Below, piece after piece: positions 51,080-59,693 of a DNA stretch of 64,000 nucleotides. The first letter of the stretch is position 1. Each line of letters opens with the position of its first letter. Source of the DNA: RGIG6353 sp964650465 (GTDB lineage Bacteria; Bacillota; Clostridia; Oscillospirales; SIG627); assembly GCA_964650465.1 (NCBI GenBank), contig CAZYTA010000002.1, positions 36,246 through 100,245 of the forward strand, written 5' to 3'. The notes beneath the pieces are model-generated. The model saw only the letters and a list, made by a program, of their open reading frames with translations, was not told the origin of the DNA and ran no database searches. The position numbers and the translations under genes are program-made.

Positions 51080-51970
51080 TTAATAATGTACATGCTTTTT
51101 GCTGATTATCAGATTTATGCAGGTTATTGTCAGAACGATGACAAATAGAATAATAGCTGCCGCCGATGCGTATGAAGGGAAGCCTCCGCCGTCACCGTAG
51201 AGCATATCGTAAATATAGCCTACAAGTGTATTCATTTCAGCGGCATTCAAATTTGTTCCAAACAGAGCTACAGCATCACTGTATGCCTTAAATGCACCGA
51301 TGAAGCCGGTAATTACAAGATAAAACAGCATTGGAGATATCATTGGAAGGGTAATTTTTCTGAATATTCTGAATTTTGAAGTGCCGTCAACCTTAGCAGC
51401 GCTGTAATAATCCTCTTTAACCGAAGCAAGTGCGCTTGTAAGTATCAAAATTTTGAAGGGTAAAACTACCCAGACTGTGTAAAAACACAAAACAAACATC
51501 TTAGCCCAATAGGGTCCCGAAATAAAATCAATCGGGCTTATTCCGAAAAGACCGAGAATAAGGTTTGCAAGTCCGTCGGAGTAGGCTGTGGGCTTGAACA
51601 GTATCATAAACACAAGACCGACAGCAAGGGTGTTTGTGACATACGGCAGGAAGTAAACAGTCTGAAACAGCTGTCTGAGCTTTTTTATTGAATTAAGACC
51701 AAGTGAAATGAGCAATGACAGAAGTGTGGAAACAGGTACTGTGATGAATACCAGGATAAGCGTATTTTTCAGCGCCTGAATAAAATAGGGATCACGAAGA
51801 ACATAAGAATAATTGTATGTTCCCGTGCCGAAAAATGTCTGAGAAGCCGAATTGTATCCTTCTTCAAATGAATAAACAAATACGTCTATCAGCGGGTATA
51901 CCATAAATACACCGATAAAAACTATTGCAGGTAACAGATAAAGCCAGGCTTTAAGGTTATTCTTTTCCAT
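51080..51970 (-). CDS. Sugar ABC transporter permease, MalF/UgpA type
   Basis: 296 aa. Starts with a TM helix (KAWLYLLPAIVFIGVFMVYPL) typical of MalF/UgpA-type CUT1 permeases, and has the coupling loop YYSAAKVDGTSKFRIFRKITLP (positions about 201-222; the conserved Gly is in VDG). About six TM segments. Directly downstream (11 nt) of the ATPase gene. Partner of the MalG-type permease. Confidence 0.93.
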   Translation of the reverse strand: MEKNNLKAWLYLLPAIVFIGVFMVYPLIDVFVYSFEEGYNSASQTFFGTGTYNYSYVLRDPYFIQALKNTLILVFITVPVSTLLSLLISLGLNSIKKLRQLFQTVYFLPYVTNTLAVGLVFMILFKPTAYSDGLANLILGLFGISPIDFISGPYWAKMFVLCFYTVWVVLPFKILILTSALASVKEDYYSAAKVDGTSKFRIFRKITLPMISPMLFYLVITGFIGAFKAYSDAVALFGTNLNAAEMNTLVGYIYDMLYGDGGGFPSYASAAAIILFVIVLTITCINLIISKKHVHY

Positions 51971-51981
51971 TATAATCCTCC

Positions 51982-53076
51982 TCAGCCCACGATTCGTTTG
52001 CCTGTTTTGGGGTCGAACAAAAATACCTTTGAAGGATTCAGCGAAAAGCTTACGGTTGTTCCCTCAAGCTTAAGCTTTCCGTCAGACAGTACGATTGAAC
52101 GCACCGAAGAATTAAGGCAGCTTGAATGCTTCGAAACAATACTCACGTCTCTTCCTGTTACCTCAACTCCCTGAAGCTCGCAGGAAAGAGGACCGTTGTC
52201 ATCGATAATAAAGCCCTCCGGGCGTATTCCTACTGTAACCTTGCGATTATTGATGCCTTTTACTTCAAGAACTGCACTGTCACCGATAAACAGCTTTTCG
52301 TCATTTACCTCGGCGTTAAACACGTTGATTGGCGGTGTGCCGAGAAATTTGGCTACAAAGAGATTTACAGGCTGGTCATATACATTCTGAGGCTCGCCGA
52401 TTTGCTGAACAACGCCGTCCTTCATTACAACTATCATGTCGGAAATGCTCATTGCTTCGTCTTGGTCGTGCGTTACGAAAATAGTTGTAATGCCCGTTTC
52501 TTTTTGTATGCGCTTGATTTCTTCTCGTGTTTGCAGTCTCAGTCTTGCATCGAGGTTTGAGAGAGGCTCATCAAGGAGAAGAACTTTAGGCATTTTTACA
52601 AGTGCTCTCGCTATGGCAACACGCTGTTGCTGACCTCCTGACAGCTCGGAGGGCTTTCTGTCCATAAGTCCGTCTATCTGCACAAGCTTAGCGATTTCGA
52701 GAGCTTTTTCAGACATTTCGGCTTTTGACATTTTTGCTTTACCTTTTAGATTTTCAAGAGGGAAGGTGATGTTTTGCTTTACGGTCAGATGGGGATACAA
52801 GGCATAATTCTGAAATACAAGTCCCACACCTCTGTGCTCGGGCGCCAGATCTGTTACATCGTCGTCTCCGAAAAGTATTCTTCCCGAAGTGGGCTTAAGC
52901 AAACCGCAAATAAGGTTCAGCGTAGTGCTTTTGCCGCATCCGGAAGGACCAAGCAAACCAATGAGCTTACCGTCGGGGATTTCAAAATCAAAGTTATCAA
53001 CTGCTGTGATATCTGTTTTGTTCTTTTTGTTTATGTTAGGAAACTTTTTAGTGAGATTTTTTAAAACTACCTTCAT
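51982..53076 (-). CDS. Sugar ABC transporter ATP-binding protein, MsmK/UgpC type
   Basis: 364 aa from the ATG at 53076 (AGGAAGG upstream), not the longer frame from 53142, which would run through the promoter. Walker A LGPSGCGKST, Q-loop VFQNYALYPHL, signature LSGGQQQRVAIARAL, Walker B VLLLDEPLSNLDARLR and the H-loop VTHDQDEA are intact. The C-terminal third (about 240-364) is the regulatory TOBE/OB part typical of MalK/UgpC. Many Firmicutes use one shared ATPase for all CUT1 importers, but here it is encoded first in the transporter operon. Confidence 0.95.
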   Translation of the reverse strand: MKVVLKNLTKKFPNINKKNKTDITAVDNFDFEIPDGKLIGLLGPSGCGKSTTLNLICGLLKPTSGRILFGDDDVTDLAPEHRGVGLVFQNYALYPHLTVKQNITFPLENLKGKAKMSKAEMSEKALEIAKLVQIDGLMDRKPSELSGGQQQRVAIARALVKMPKVLLLDEPLSNLDARLRLQTREEIKRIQKETGITTIFVTHDQDEAMSISDMIVVMKDGVVQQIGEPQNVYDQPVNLFVAKFLGTPPINVFNAEVNDEKLFIGDSAVLEVKGINNRKVTVGIRPEGFIIDDNGPLSCELQGVEVTGRDVSIVSKHSSCLNSSVRSIVLSDGKLKLEGTTVSFSLNPSKVFLFDPKTGKRIVG

Positions 53077-53113
53077 TTGCCTTTCCTTCCTGTATATAGG
53101 AGATTTATAGCAC

Positions 53114-53142
53114 ATTATAACACACAATTTGTGTATAATCAA
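53114..53142 (-). promoter_or_regulatory. Sigma-A promoter of the ABC operon with palindrome in the spacer
   Basis: Minus strand TTGATT (53142-53137), a 17-nt spacer and TATAAT (53119-53114). The spacer contains a perfect 13-nt dyad ACACAATTTGTGT (53122-53134), well placed for a repressor to block RNA polymerase. Confidence 0.7.
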
Positions 53143-53184
53143 GAATTATGAAATAATATTTTGACATAAAAAATTAAAAAATGA

Positions 53185-53213
53185 TTGAAATTTCGCAAAG
53201 TTTATGGTAAAAT
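53185..53213 (+). promoter_or_regulatory. Sigma-A promoter of the NSS transporter
   Basis: TTGAAA (53185-53190), a 17-nt spacer and TAAAAT (53208-53213). Divergent from the ABC operon promoter. Confidence 0.75.
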
Positions 53214-53251
53214 AGCGCAAACACAAATCACATCAAGGAGGATTTAAGTTT

Positions 53252-54607
53252 ATGAATGAAAAAAGAGGCAACTTCTCCGGTAAATTAGGTTTCGTTCTTG
53301 CGGCGGCAGGTTCTGCAGTAGGACTTGGCAACATTTGGAGATTTCCATACCTTGCTGCTAAATACGGCGGCGGAATATTTTTGCTGGTATACATAATATT
53401 GGCTGTAACTTTTGGATTTTCTCTGATGACAGCAGAAATCGCCCTTGGCAGAAAGACCGGTATCAGTGCTGTCGGAGCTTTTAAATCACTTAACAAGAAA
53501 TATGCGTTTGTAGGATATCTTGCATCGATTGTACCCATTATCATTTTGCCTTACTATTCCGTTATTGGCGGCTGGGTAACAAAATATATGGTTGAATTTG
53601 CGGCAGGTAATGTTGCGGACACAGCATCGGATTCTTTCTTCGGTGATTTTATTTCTCACTCTACGCAACCTGTTTTTTGGTTCCTTGTATTTATTATAGC
53701 TACGGCAATTGTTGTATTTTTCGGTGTTGAAAAGGGCGTTGAAAAGGTTAGTAAGTTTATGATGCCCGTGCTTGTAATACTGTCCGTTATTGTAGCGGTT
53801 TACTGTTTGCTTATGCCCGGTGCCATGGACGGTGTTAAGTATTATCTGCTTCCCGATTTTTCTAAGTTTTCCGCAACAACAGTTCTTGCGGCTATGGGAC
53901 AGTTGTTCTACTCTATGTCTCTTGCAATGGGTATTATGATAACATATGGTTCGTATATGAAAAAGGATGTTAATATCGAATCGTCAGTTAAAAATATAGA
54001 GCTTTTTGATACCGGTATAGCTTTCCTTGCAGGACTTATGATAATCCCCGGCGTATTTACCTTCTCCGGAGGAACACCCGAGGCTCTCGGTAAAGGACCC
54101 AGCCTTATGTTTGCGACTCTGCCCAAGGTATTTGAGACGATGCCTGCAGGCAGAATAATCGGATTTGCGTTTTTTGCTATGGTTCTTCTTGCTGCTATAA
54201 CCTCTTCCATTTCTCTTATGGAAACCGTTGTTTCGATTTTCTGCGATAAACTCCACATAAACCGCAAGGCATGTTGTCTCGGAGTTCTCATTCTCAGTAT
54301 TCTTATCGGTCTGCCTTCCTGCCTCGGATACGGTTTATGGGCTGATGTAACTGTGTTCGGAATGCAGTTCCTTGACTTCTTTGATTTTATAAGCAACAGT
54401 ATCATTATGCCTGTTGTTGCTCTGCTTACCTGCATCTTTATCGGTTATGTTGTTAAGACGGATACTGTAATTGACGAGGTTGAAGTATCGGGTAAATTCA
54501 AGCAGAAGAAGCTTTTTGTAGTAATGATAAAGTACGTTGCTCCTATATGTATTCTTCTCATTCTTATTTCCTCTGTGCTCGAGGGCATGGGTGTGTTCAG
54601 CATCTGA
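53252..54607 (+). CDS. Neurotransmitter:sodium symporter (NSS/SNF) family transporter
   Basis: 451 aa, strong AAGGAGG RBS. Na+-coupled uptake of amino acids or related amines in the LeuT fold. The first helix region carries the family hallmark GFVLAAAGSAVGLGNIWRFPYL (positions about 11-32), with the unwound Na+-binding stretch AAAGSAVGLGN. The second conserved area is YSMSLAMGIMITYGSYMKK (TM6), and AAITSSISLMETVVSIF is TM8. About 11 TM segments, as in many bacterial members. Substrate cannot be predicted. Single-gene transcript with promoter and terminator. Confidence 0.94.
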   Translation: MNEKRGNFSGKLGFVLAAAGSAVGLGNIWRFPYLAAKYGGGIFLLVYIILAVTFGFSLMTAEIALGRKTGISAVGAFKSLNKKYAFVGYLASIVPIIILPYYSVIGGWVTKYMVEFAAGNVADTASDSFFGDFISHSTQPVFWFLVFIIATAIVVFFGVEKGVEKVSKFMMPVLVILSVIVAVYCLLMPGAMDGVKYYLLPDFSKFSATTVLAAMGQLFYSMSLAMGIMITYGSYMKKDVNIESSVKNIELFDTGIAFLAGLMIIPGVFTFSGGTPEALGKGPSLMFATLPKVFETMPAGRIIGFAFFAMVLLAAITSSISLMETVVSIFCDKLHINRKACCLGVLILSILIGLPSCLGYGLWADVTVFGMQFLDFFDFISNSIIMPVVALLTCIFIGYVVKTDTVIDEVEVSGKFKQKKLFVVMIKYVAPICILLILISSVLEGMGVFSI

Positions 54608-54627
54608 TTGAAAATCTTTTTGCATAT

Positions 54628-54666
54628 AAGTACATCTCTTTGTGTAAGCAGAGAGGTGTACTTTTT
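54628..54666 (+). terminator. Terminator of the NSS transporter gene
   Basis: A 12-bp stem (AAGTACATCTCT at 54628-54639 with 54652-54663, one G-U) with a TTT tail. Confidence 0.8.
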
Positions 54667-54750
54667 CTCTGTATTTGAGTTTTGAAACTGTAAATCTTAG
54701 CTGTTGATGCGAACTTTCATTTATTTTGAAATAAAAACATTTTTTACTTC

Positions 54751-54779
54751 TTGACATATTTCAAAAAAAGGTATATGAT
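54751..54779 (+). promoter_or_regulatory. Sigma-A promoter of proS
   Basis: TTGACA (54751-54756), a 17-nt spacer and TATGAT (54774-54779). Confidence 0.78.
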
Positions 54780-54814
54780 ATAACAAGATAACATTTGATT
54801 TTTTGGAGGACAAA

Positions 54815-56257
54815 ATGGCTGAAAAGAATACAGGCAAGGCTGTTGCGGAAATTACTCCCCGTGATGTGGACTTTGCTCAGTGGTATACAGATGTAGTTAA
54901 AAAGACCGATTTGGTCGATTACTCAAGTGTTAAGGGATGTATGATTATCCGTCCCTACGGTTATGCAATTTGGGAAAATATACAGAAAACTCTTGATTCT
55001 ATGTTTAAGAAAACAGGACATCAGAATGTTATGATGCCTATGTTTATTCCCGAATCTCTTCTCAATAAAGAAAAAGAACATGTTGAAGGTTTTGCTCCCG
55101 AGGTAGCGTGGGTTACCCACGGCGGAAGCGAGAGACTTGCGGAAAGACTTTGCGTACGTCCTACATCAGAAACTCTTTTCTGCGAGCATTATGCAAAAAT
55201 CATACGCTCTTACAGAGACCTTCCCAAGCTTTACAATCAGTGGTGCTCGGTTGTGAGATGGGAGAAAACCACACGTCCCTTCCTCAGAAGCCGTGAATTT
55301 CTGTGGCAGGAAGGACATACAATGCATGCAACTGCCGAGGATGCGGAGAGAGAGACACTTCAGATGCTTAATGTCTACGCTGAATTTTGCGAGAAGTATC
55401 TTGCCATCCCCGTAGTTAAGGGCAGAAAGACCGACAAAGAAAAATTTGCGGGCGCACAGGCTACTTATACAATTGAAGCTCTTATGCATGACGGCAAGGC
55501 ACTTCAGTCGGGTACATCACACAATTTCGGCGACGGTTTTGCAAAGGCATTTGATATTACTTATCTTGACCGTGATAATCAGCTTAAATATTGCCATCAG
55601 ACTTCTTGGGGAATGTCAACAAGAATTATCGGCGGTATCATAATGACTCACGGAGATGACAACGGACTTGTTCTTCCTCCGGCTATTGCACCTACACAGG
55701 TAATAGTCGTTCCCATCGCTCAGCACAAGGAGGGCGTTCTTGAGGCTGCAGAGGCTGTTCGTGCCCGCCTTTCCGATATAGTTCGCATTGATGTTGACGA
55801 TTCCGATAACAGCCCGGGATGGAAATTTGCAGAATATGAAATGAGGGGAGTACCTCTCAGACTTGAAATCGGTCCCAAGGATATCGAGAACGGTCAGTGT
55901 GTCCTTGTAAGACGTGATACAGGTGAAAAGACTTTTGTTGCTCTTGATAAAATTGAAGAAGCTGTACCTCAGCTTCTTGCGGATATAACTGCTTCTCTTT
56001 ATGAAAAGGCACTTGTAAGACGCGAAAGTATGACACATACCGCTCATGACATGGATGAGATGTGCGAAGTAGCAGCAAATAAGCCCGGCTTTATTAAAGC
56101 TATGTGGTGCGGAGACCTTGAATGTGAGGAAAAACTCAAGGAAGTTGCTGATGTTACTTCCAGATGTATGCCTTTTGACGGTGAGAATGTCGGAGACACC
56201 TGTGTGTGTTGCGGCAAAAAGGCCACTAAGATGGTATACTGGGGCAAGGCCTATTAA
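54815..56257 (+). CDS. proS: Prolyl-tRNA synthetase (short, eukaryote/archaeal-like type)
   Basis: 480 aa from the ATG at 54815, 4 nt after the GGAGGA site; a TTG 12 nt upstream lies at the start of that site. Class II synthetase of the ProS type 3 family lacking the bacterial INS editing insertion: motif 2 has RWEKTTRPFLRSREFLWQEGHT (positions about 151-172), motif 3 is in the STRIIGGIIMTHGDDNGLVLPP area, and an anticodon-binding domain follows. The C-terminal zinc-type patch ends FDGENVGDTCVCCGKKA. It charges tRNA-Pro. Own promoter. The stop at 56257 is followed by a copy of the dispersed repeat. Confidence 0.95.
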   Translation: MAEKNTGKAVAEITPRDVDFAQWYTDVVKKTDLVDYSSVKGCMIIRPYGYAIWENIQKTLDSMFKKTGHQNVMMPMFIPESLLNKEKEHVEGFAPEVAWVTHGGSERLAERLCVRPTSETLFCEHYAKIIRSYRDLPKLYNQWCSVVRWEKTTRPFLRSREFLWQEGHTMHATAEDAERETLQMLNVYAEFCEKYLAIPVVKGRKTDKEKFAGAQATYTIEALMHDGKALQSGTSHNFGDGFAKAFDITYLDRDNQLKYCHQTSWGMSTRIIGGIIMTHGDDNGLVLPPAIAPTQVIVVPIAQHKEGVLEAAEAVRARLSDIVRIDVDDSDNSPGWKFAEYEMRGVPLRLEIGPKDIENGQCVLVRRDTGEKTFVALDKIEEAVPQLLADITASLYEKALVRRESMTHTAHDMDEMCEVAANKPGFIKAMWCGDLECEEKLKEVADVTSRCMPFDGENVGDTCVCCGKKATKMVYWGKAY

Positions 56258-56266
56258 TTACAAAAA

Positions 56267-56345
56267 ATCGGAGTGTCTCCGATGGCAATGCTCGCCTATA
56301 GTAACCTGTGAGTATACCGAACAAAGTAAAACGGCGAGGTTGTTT
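56267..56345 (+). repeat. Fourth copy of the dispersed structured repeat
   Basis: Same order as at 23.6 kb: hairpin, then GGCAATGCTCGCCTAT, GTAACCTGTG, then AAAACGGCGAGGTTG. The hairpin is ATCGGAG, TGT, CTCCGAT instead of AGCGGCG, AGC, CGCCGCT. Both arms changed together, so the 7-bp stem is preserved. Located downstream of proS and convergent to the SASP gene. Confidence 0.8.
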
Positions 56346-56371
56346 TCGAGAAATTTCCTACAAAGCAAAAA

Positions 56372-56398
56372 TATGCCGCCGATATTATCGACGGCATA
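56372..56398 (-). terminator. Terminator of the SASP gene
   Basis: Stem TATGCCG(C)CG with CG(A)CGGCATA, one mismatch, T-rich on minus (TTTTTGC), 16 nt after the SASP stop. Confidence 0.75.
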
Positions 56399-56413
56399 AA
56401 TTTATTTCAGGAT

Positions 56414-56611
56414 TTATCGGTTCTTGATTGAGTTCTCGTAGCTTTCTACCATTTTCTTAACCATCTGACCGCCAACTGAACCTGCCTGCTTAGAGGTGAG
56501 GTCACCGTTGTAGCCCTGCTTGAGGTTTACACCTACTTCAGCTGCTGATTCCATCTTAAATCTATTGAGAGCTTCCTTTGCTTCGGGAACAAGTGTCTTG
56601 TTACTAGCCAT
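56414..56611 (-). CDS. Small acid-soluble spore protein, alpha/beta type
   Basis: 65 aa, starting MASNKTLVPEAKEALNRFKM. The conserved alpha/beta-SASP blocks are visible: ESAAEVGVNL (around the germination-protease site) and SKQAGSVGGQMVKKMVESYE (residues about 40-59). These proteins coat spore DNA and give UV resistance; they are made only in the forespore. Single gene with a terminator. It is the main evidence that the host forms endospores. No clear sigma-G sequence could be fixed by eye. Confidence 0.95.
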   Translation of the reverse strand: MASNKTLVPEAKEALNRFKMESAAEVGVNLKQGYNGDLTSKQAGSVGGQMVKKMVESYENSIKNR

Positions 56612-56737
56612 GATATTTCTCCTTGTGAAATGAATTGATTTTTTGTTTTGATTGAAACCCTTTGGTTTCGCTATTATTGTTAGTCGAAACCCAAAAAATA
56701 TTACTGTTAATTTTTGTTAATGTAAACAGGTGATTTT

Positions 56738-59056
56738 ATGTCTATTTTCAGAGAAAGAATAAAAACAATTAACCTTCCGATTATTGCCTTGAAGGACTTT
56801 GTTATATATCCGCATGTTACAGCATCACTGGACCTTGACAACAGGGAAGTGCTTAAGGTAATCCGTGAAGCCAATAAGAACTCAAGACAAATGATTGTTG
56901 CGACCTTGAAGGATGGCACAGACAGTCTTACTCTTGAAAGTGTCTATACTACAGCATCGGTTGTCAATATCAAAAAGAAGATAATCGAAAAGGAAAACAA
57001 AGAAGAGTTTACTGTAGTTGTTGAGGGTGTTTCCCGTGCCGAAATAAAAGAAATAAATTATGTCGGCAAAATTCCTTATTGCTATGCAGAAATAAGAGAA
57101 ATTGAAGAGGACAATCCCAAAAAAGAGCAGATGGCTCTCAGAGTCATCCGCAAGCTTATGAAAAACTACAGTGAGTTTTTCACCAAGGCTCCAACTGAAT
57201 TTGTAGAGCTTGTTGACAGCATAGATGACCCGAGCATACTCTGTGATTATGTTGGGTCGTATATTTGCTATAAAACAGAGGATAAAATCAGACTCCTTTC
57301 CGAATATGACCTTTATAGCAGAATTGAACTCCTTCAATCTATATTTGCCGAAGAAAGAATTAATTTAAAATTTGAAAAAGAACTTTTTGATAAGGTTCAA
57401 TCGAAGCTTGTCGGCATCCAAAAGGAGAATTTTCTCCGAGAGCAGATGAGAGTGATACAGTCAGAGCTTGGAGATGATAACGACGATGATCTCTTTGTCA
57501 AGCTCAATGAAACCGCTCTTCCTGCCGAAATTGCCAATAAGCTGGACAAAGAGTATGCTAAGATGTCAAGGATGTCTGTAGGTTCTCCCGAAGCTACTAT
57601 TATACGAAACTATATTGAAACTTGCCTTGACATACCCTGGTGTAACTACACTAAGGATAAACTCAGTGTTTCAAGAGCTAAAGCAATTCTTGAGCGCGAC
57701 CACTACGGACTTGAGAAGGTTAAAGAAAGAATTCTTGAATTTATTGCCGTGAAAAAGCTTTCTTCAGACCTTGGAGGACAGATACTCTGCCTTGTCGGAC
57801 CTCCCGGTGTAGGAAAAACATCTATTGCGAGGTCCATTGCCGAGGCGCTTGGAAGAAACTATGTCAGAGCTTCGCTTGGCGGCGTTCGTGACGAGGCGGA
57901 TATCAGAGGTCACAGAAAAACATACATAGGTGCAATGCCGGGCAGAATAATATCAGCTCTTAAGCAATCAGGAAGTATGAATCCGCTTTTCTTGCTTGAT
58001 GAGGTGGATAAGCTTACACGTGACGCGCACGGCGACCCGTCATCTGCACTTCTCGAAGTTCTTGATTCGGAGCAGAACAACGCTTTCAGAGACCATTTTA
58101 TAGAGATGCCGGTTGACCTTTCGCAGTGTATGTTTATTGCTACGGCAAATACTACCGAAACAATTCCCAGACCTCTTCTTGACCGTATGGAGGTAATAGA
58201 AATACCCAGCTATACAATGACAGAAAAACTCCACATCGCTAAAAAGTATCTAATTCCAAAGCAAATGGAGCGTCACGGCTTGAAAAAGGAGAATCTTACC
58301 GTTTCCGATGCGGCTGTCAAAGAGCTTATCGAGGGCTATACAAAAGAAGCCGGTGTTCGTAATCTTGAAAGAGAGATTGCACATTTATGCAGAGTTGTTG
58401 CAAAAAATATTGTAACCGAAAAAACAGAGCATTACTCTGTTGGAAAAGGTGATGTATCAAAATATCTCGGAAGACAGAAGATAAAGCAAAAAAAGAATCC
58501 TAAGGAATCACGCATCGGAGTGGTAAACGGACTTGCATGGACACAGGTCGGCGGTGATATGCTTGAGGTTGAGGCAGCCACCTTTGAAGGTAGCGGAAAG
58601 CTCGAGCTTACGGGCTCACTCGGCGATGTTATGATAGAGTCGGCTAAACTTGCTGTAAGCATCTGCAGATCGAGAGCCAAAGAACTCGGTGTTGAAAATC
58701 CGGATTTTTACAAGAATCGCGATATTCATATTCATGTTCCCGAGGGAGCGGTACCAAAGGACGGTCCCAGCGCAGGTGTTACCATTACTACTGCACTTGT
58801 TTCGGAGCTTACGGGAATTCCCGTAAAGAGTAGTGTAGCTATGACGGGCGAGATAACTCTCAGAGGTGATGTGCTTCCTATAGGAGGACTCAGAGAAAAA
58901 ACCATGGCGGCATATTCAAACGGTATTAAAACTGTGATTGTACCAATAGATAACCTTGATGACCTTGAAGAGGTTGATGAAGCTGTCAAAAACAGTATAA
59001 GTATAATAGGTGTATCTGATTTTCGTGATGCTTTGAATATAGCACTTGATTATTAA
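56738..59056 (+). CDS. lon: Lon ATP-dependent protease
   Basis: 772 aa with complete architecture: N-terminal substrate-binding domain (residues about 10-205), then the AAA+ module with Walker A VGPPGVGKTSIA, Walker B PLFLLDEVDK and sensor residues, and the C-terminal Ser-Lys peptidase with PKDGPSAGVTITTALVS (Ser near 680) and LRGDVLPIGGLREKTMAA (Lys). It degrades damaged and regulatory proteins in the cytoplasm. It starts at 56738 with AGGTGA upstream and is followed 11 nt later by engB, the common lon-engB pair. No HrcA or CtsR operator is seen. Confidence 0.97.
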   Translation: MSIFRERIKTINLPIIALKDFVIYPHVTASLDLDNREVLKVIREANKNSRQMIVATLKDGTDSLTLESVYTTASVVNIKKKIIEKENKEEFTVVVEGVSRAEIKEINYVGKIPYCYAEIREIEEDNPKKEQMALRVIRKLMKNYSEFFTKAPTEFVELVDSIDDPSILCDYVGSYICYKTEDKIRLLSEYDLYSRIELLQSIFAEERINLKFEKELFDKVQSKLVGIQKENFLREQMRVIQSELGDDNDDDLFVKLNETALPAEIANKLDKEYAKMSRMSVGSPEATIIRNYIETCLDIPWCNYTKDKLSVSRAKAILERDHYGLEKVKERILEFIAVKKLSSDLGGQILCLVGPPGVGKTSIARSIAEALGRNYVRASLGGVRDEADIRGHRKTYIGAMPGRIISALKQSGSMNPLFLLDEVDKLTRDAHGDPSSALLEVLDSEQNNAFRDHFIEMPVDLSQCMFIATANTTETIPRPLLDRMEVIEIPSYTMTEKLHIAKKYLIPKQMERHGLKKENLTVSDAAVKELIEGYTKEAGVRNLEREIAHLCRVVAKNIVTEKTEHYSVGKGDVSKYLGRQKIKQKKNPKESRIGVVNGLAWTQVGGDMLEVEAATFEGSGKLELTGSLGDVMIESAKLAVSICRSRAKELGVENPDFYKNRDIHIHVPEGAVPKDGPSAGVTITTALVSELTGIPVKSSVAMTGEITLRGDVLPIGGLREKTMAAYSNGIKTVIVPIDNLDDLEEVDEAVKNSISIIGVSDFRDALNIALDY

Positions 59057-59067
59057 AGGAGAAAACT

Positions 59068-59649
59068 ATGCTGAATACTTCCAAGGTTGAGCTTGTATTG
59101 ACAGCAGGACTGCCTAAACAGTTGATACATGATAATGTACCTCAGTTTGCCTTTTCCGGCAGATCTAACGTAGGCAAAAGCTCTCTCATCAACACACTTC
59201 TTAACAGAAAAAGCTTGGCGCGTGTCAGCACACAGCCGGGAAAGACAATAACAATCAATTACTATAAAGTTGATGACAAATTATATCTTGTAGACCTTCC
59301 CGGATACGGCTATGCAAAACGTTCTGCTTCCGAGCAAGCTAAGTGGTCTGAACTTGTCAACACTTATATTGAAAGCGCAGAGATGAGATGTATTGTACAA
59401 CTTATTGATTTAAAGGTAGGACCAACAAAGGACGACATCATGATGCTTGATTGGATGAATGCCAATAATGTGCCTTATTTTATAGTGGCAACAAAATCCG
59501 ACAAGCTCAATACTACGAACAAAAAAGCCGCATTGGAAGCTTTGAGAAGCTGTGAATACATATCACCCGATGCGGACATAATTGAATTCTCTTCCTTAAA
59601 GAAAACAGGTAAGGATGAGGTTTGGCAAAGAATTGCATCTATGCTTTGA
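59068..59649 (+). CDS. engB: Ribosome biogenesis GTPase EngB (YsxC)
   Basis: 193 aa. Essential GTPase for 50S assembly. G1 SGRSNVGKSSLIN, G3 DLPGYGYAK, G4 VATKSDK and G5 FSSLKK are all in order. A start with AAGGAG sits 11 nt after the lon stop, so they are coupled. The next gene begins 44 nt after the stop behind a hairpin that masks its RBS. Confidence 0.96.
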   Translation: MLNTSKVELVLTAGLPKQLIHDNVPQFAFSGRSNVGKSSLINTLLNRKSLARVSTQPGKTITINYYKVDDKLYLVDLPGYGYAKRSASEQAKWSELVNTYIESAEMRCIVQLIDLKVGPTKDDIMMLDWMNANNVPYFIVATKSDKLNTTNKKAALEALRSCEYISPDADIIEFSSLKKTGKDEVWQRIASML

Positions 59650-59654
59650 TATTT

Positions 59655-59685
59655 CTCCTCGGATATGGGTATTATATCCGAGGAG
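59655..59685 (+). promoter_or_regulatory. Perfect 12-bp hairpin hiding the downstream Shine-Dalgarno
   Basis: CTCCTCGGATAT (59655-59666) pairs exactly with 59674-59685 across a 7-nt loop. The 3' arm contains AGGAG of the AGGAGGTG ribosome binding site for the gene at 59694. No T-run follows, so it acts on translation rather than as a usual terminator. Confidence 0.7.
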
Positions 59686-59693
59686 GTGTCTTT

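Noticed and set aside
53077..53142. Upstream start for the ABC ATPase at 53142
   Set aside because: This would place the coding sequence across the predicted -10 and -35 of its own promoter; the ATG at 53076 has AGGAAGG.
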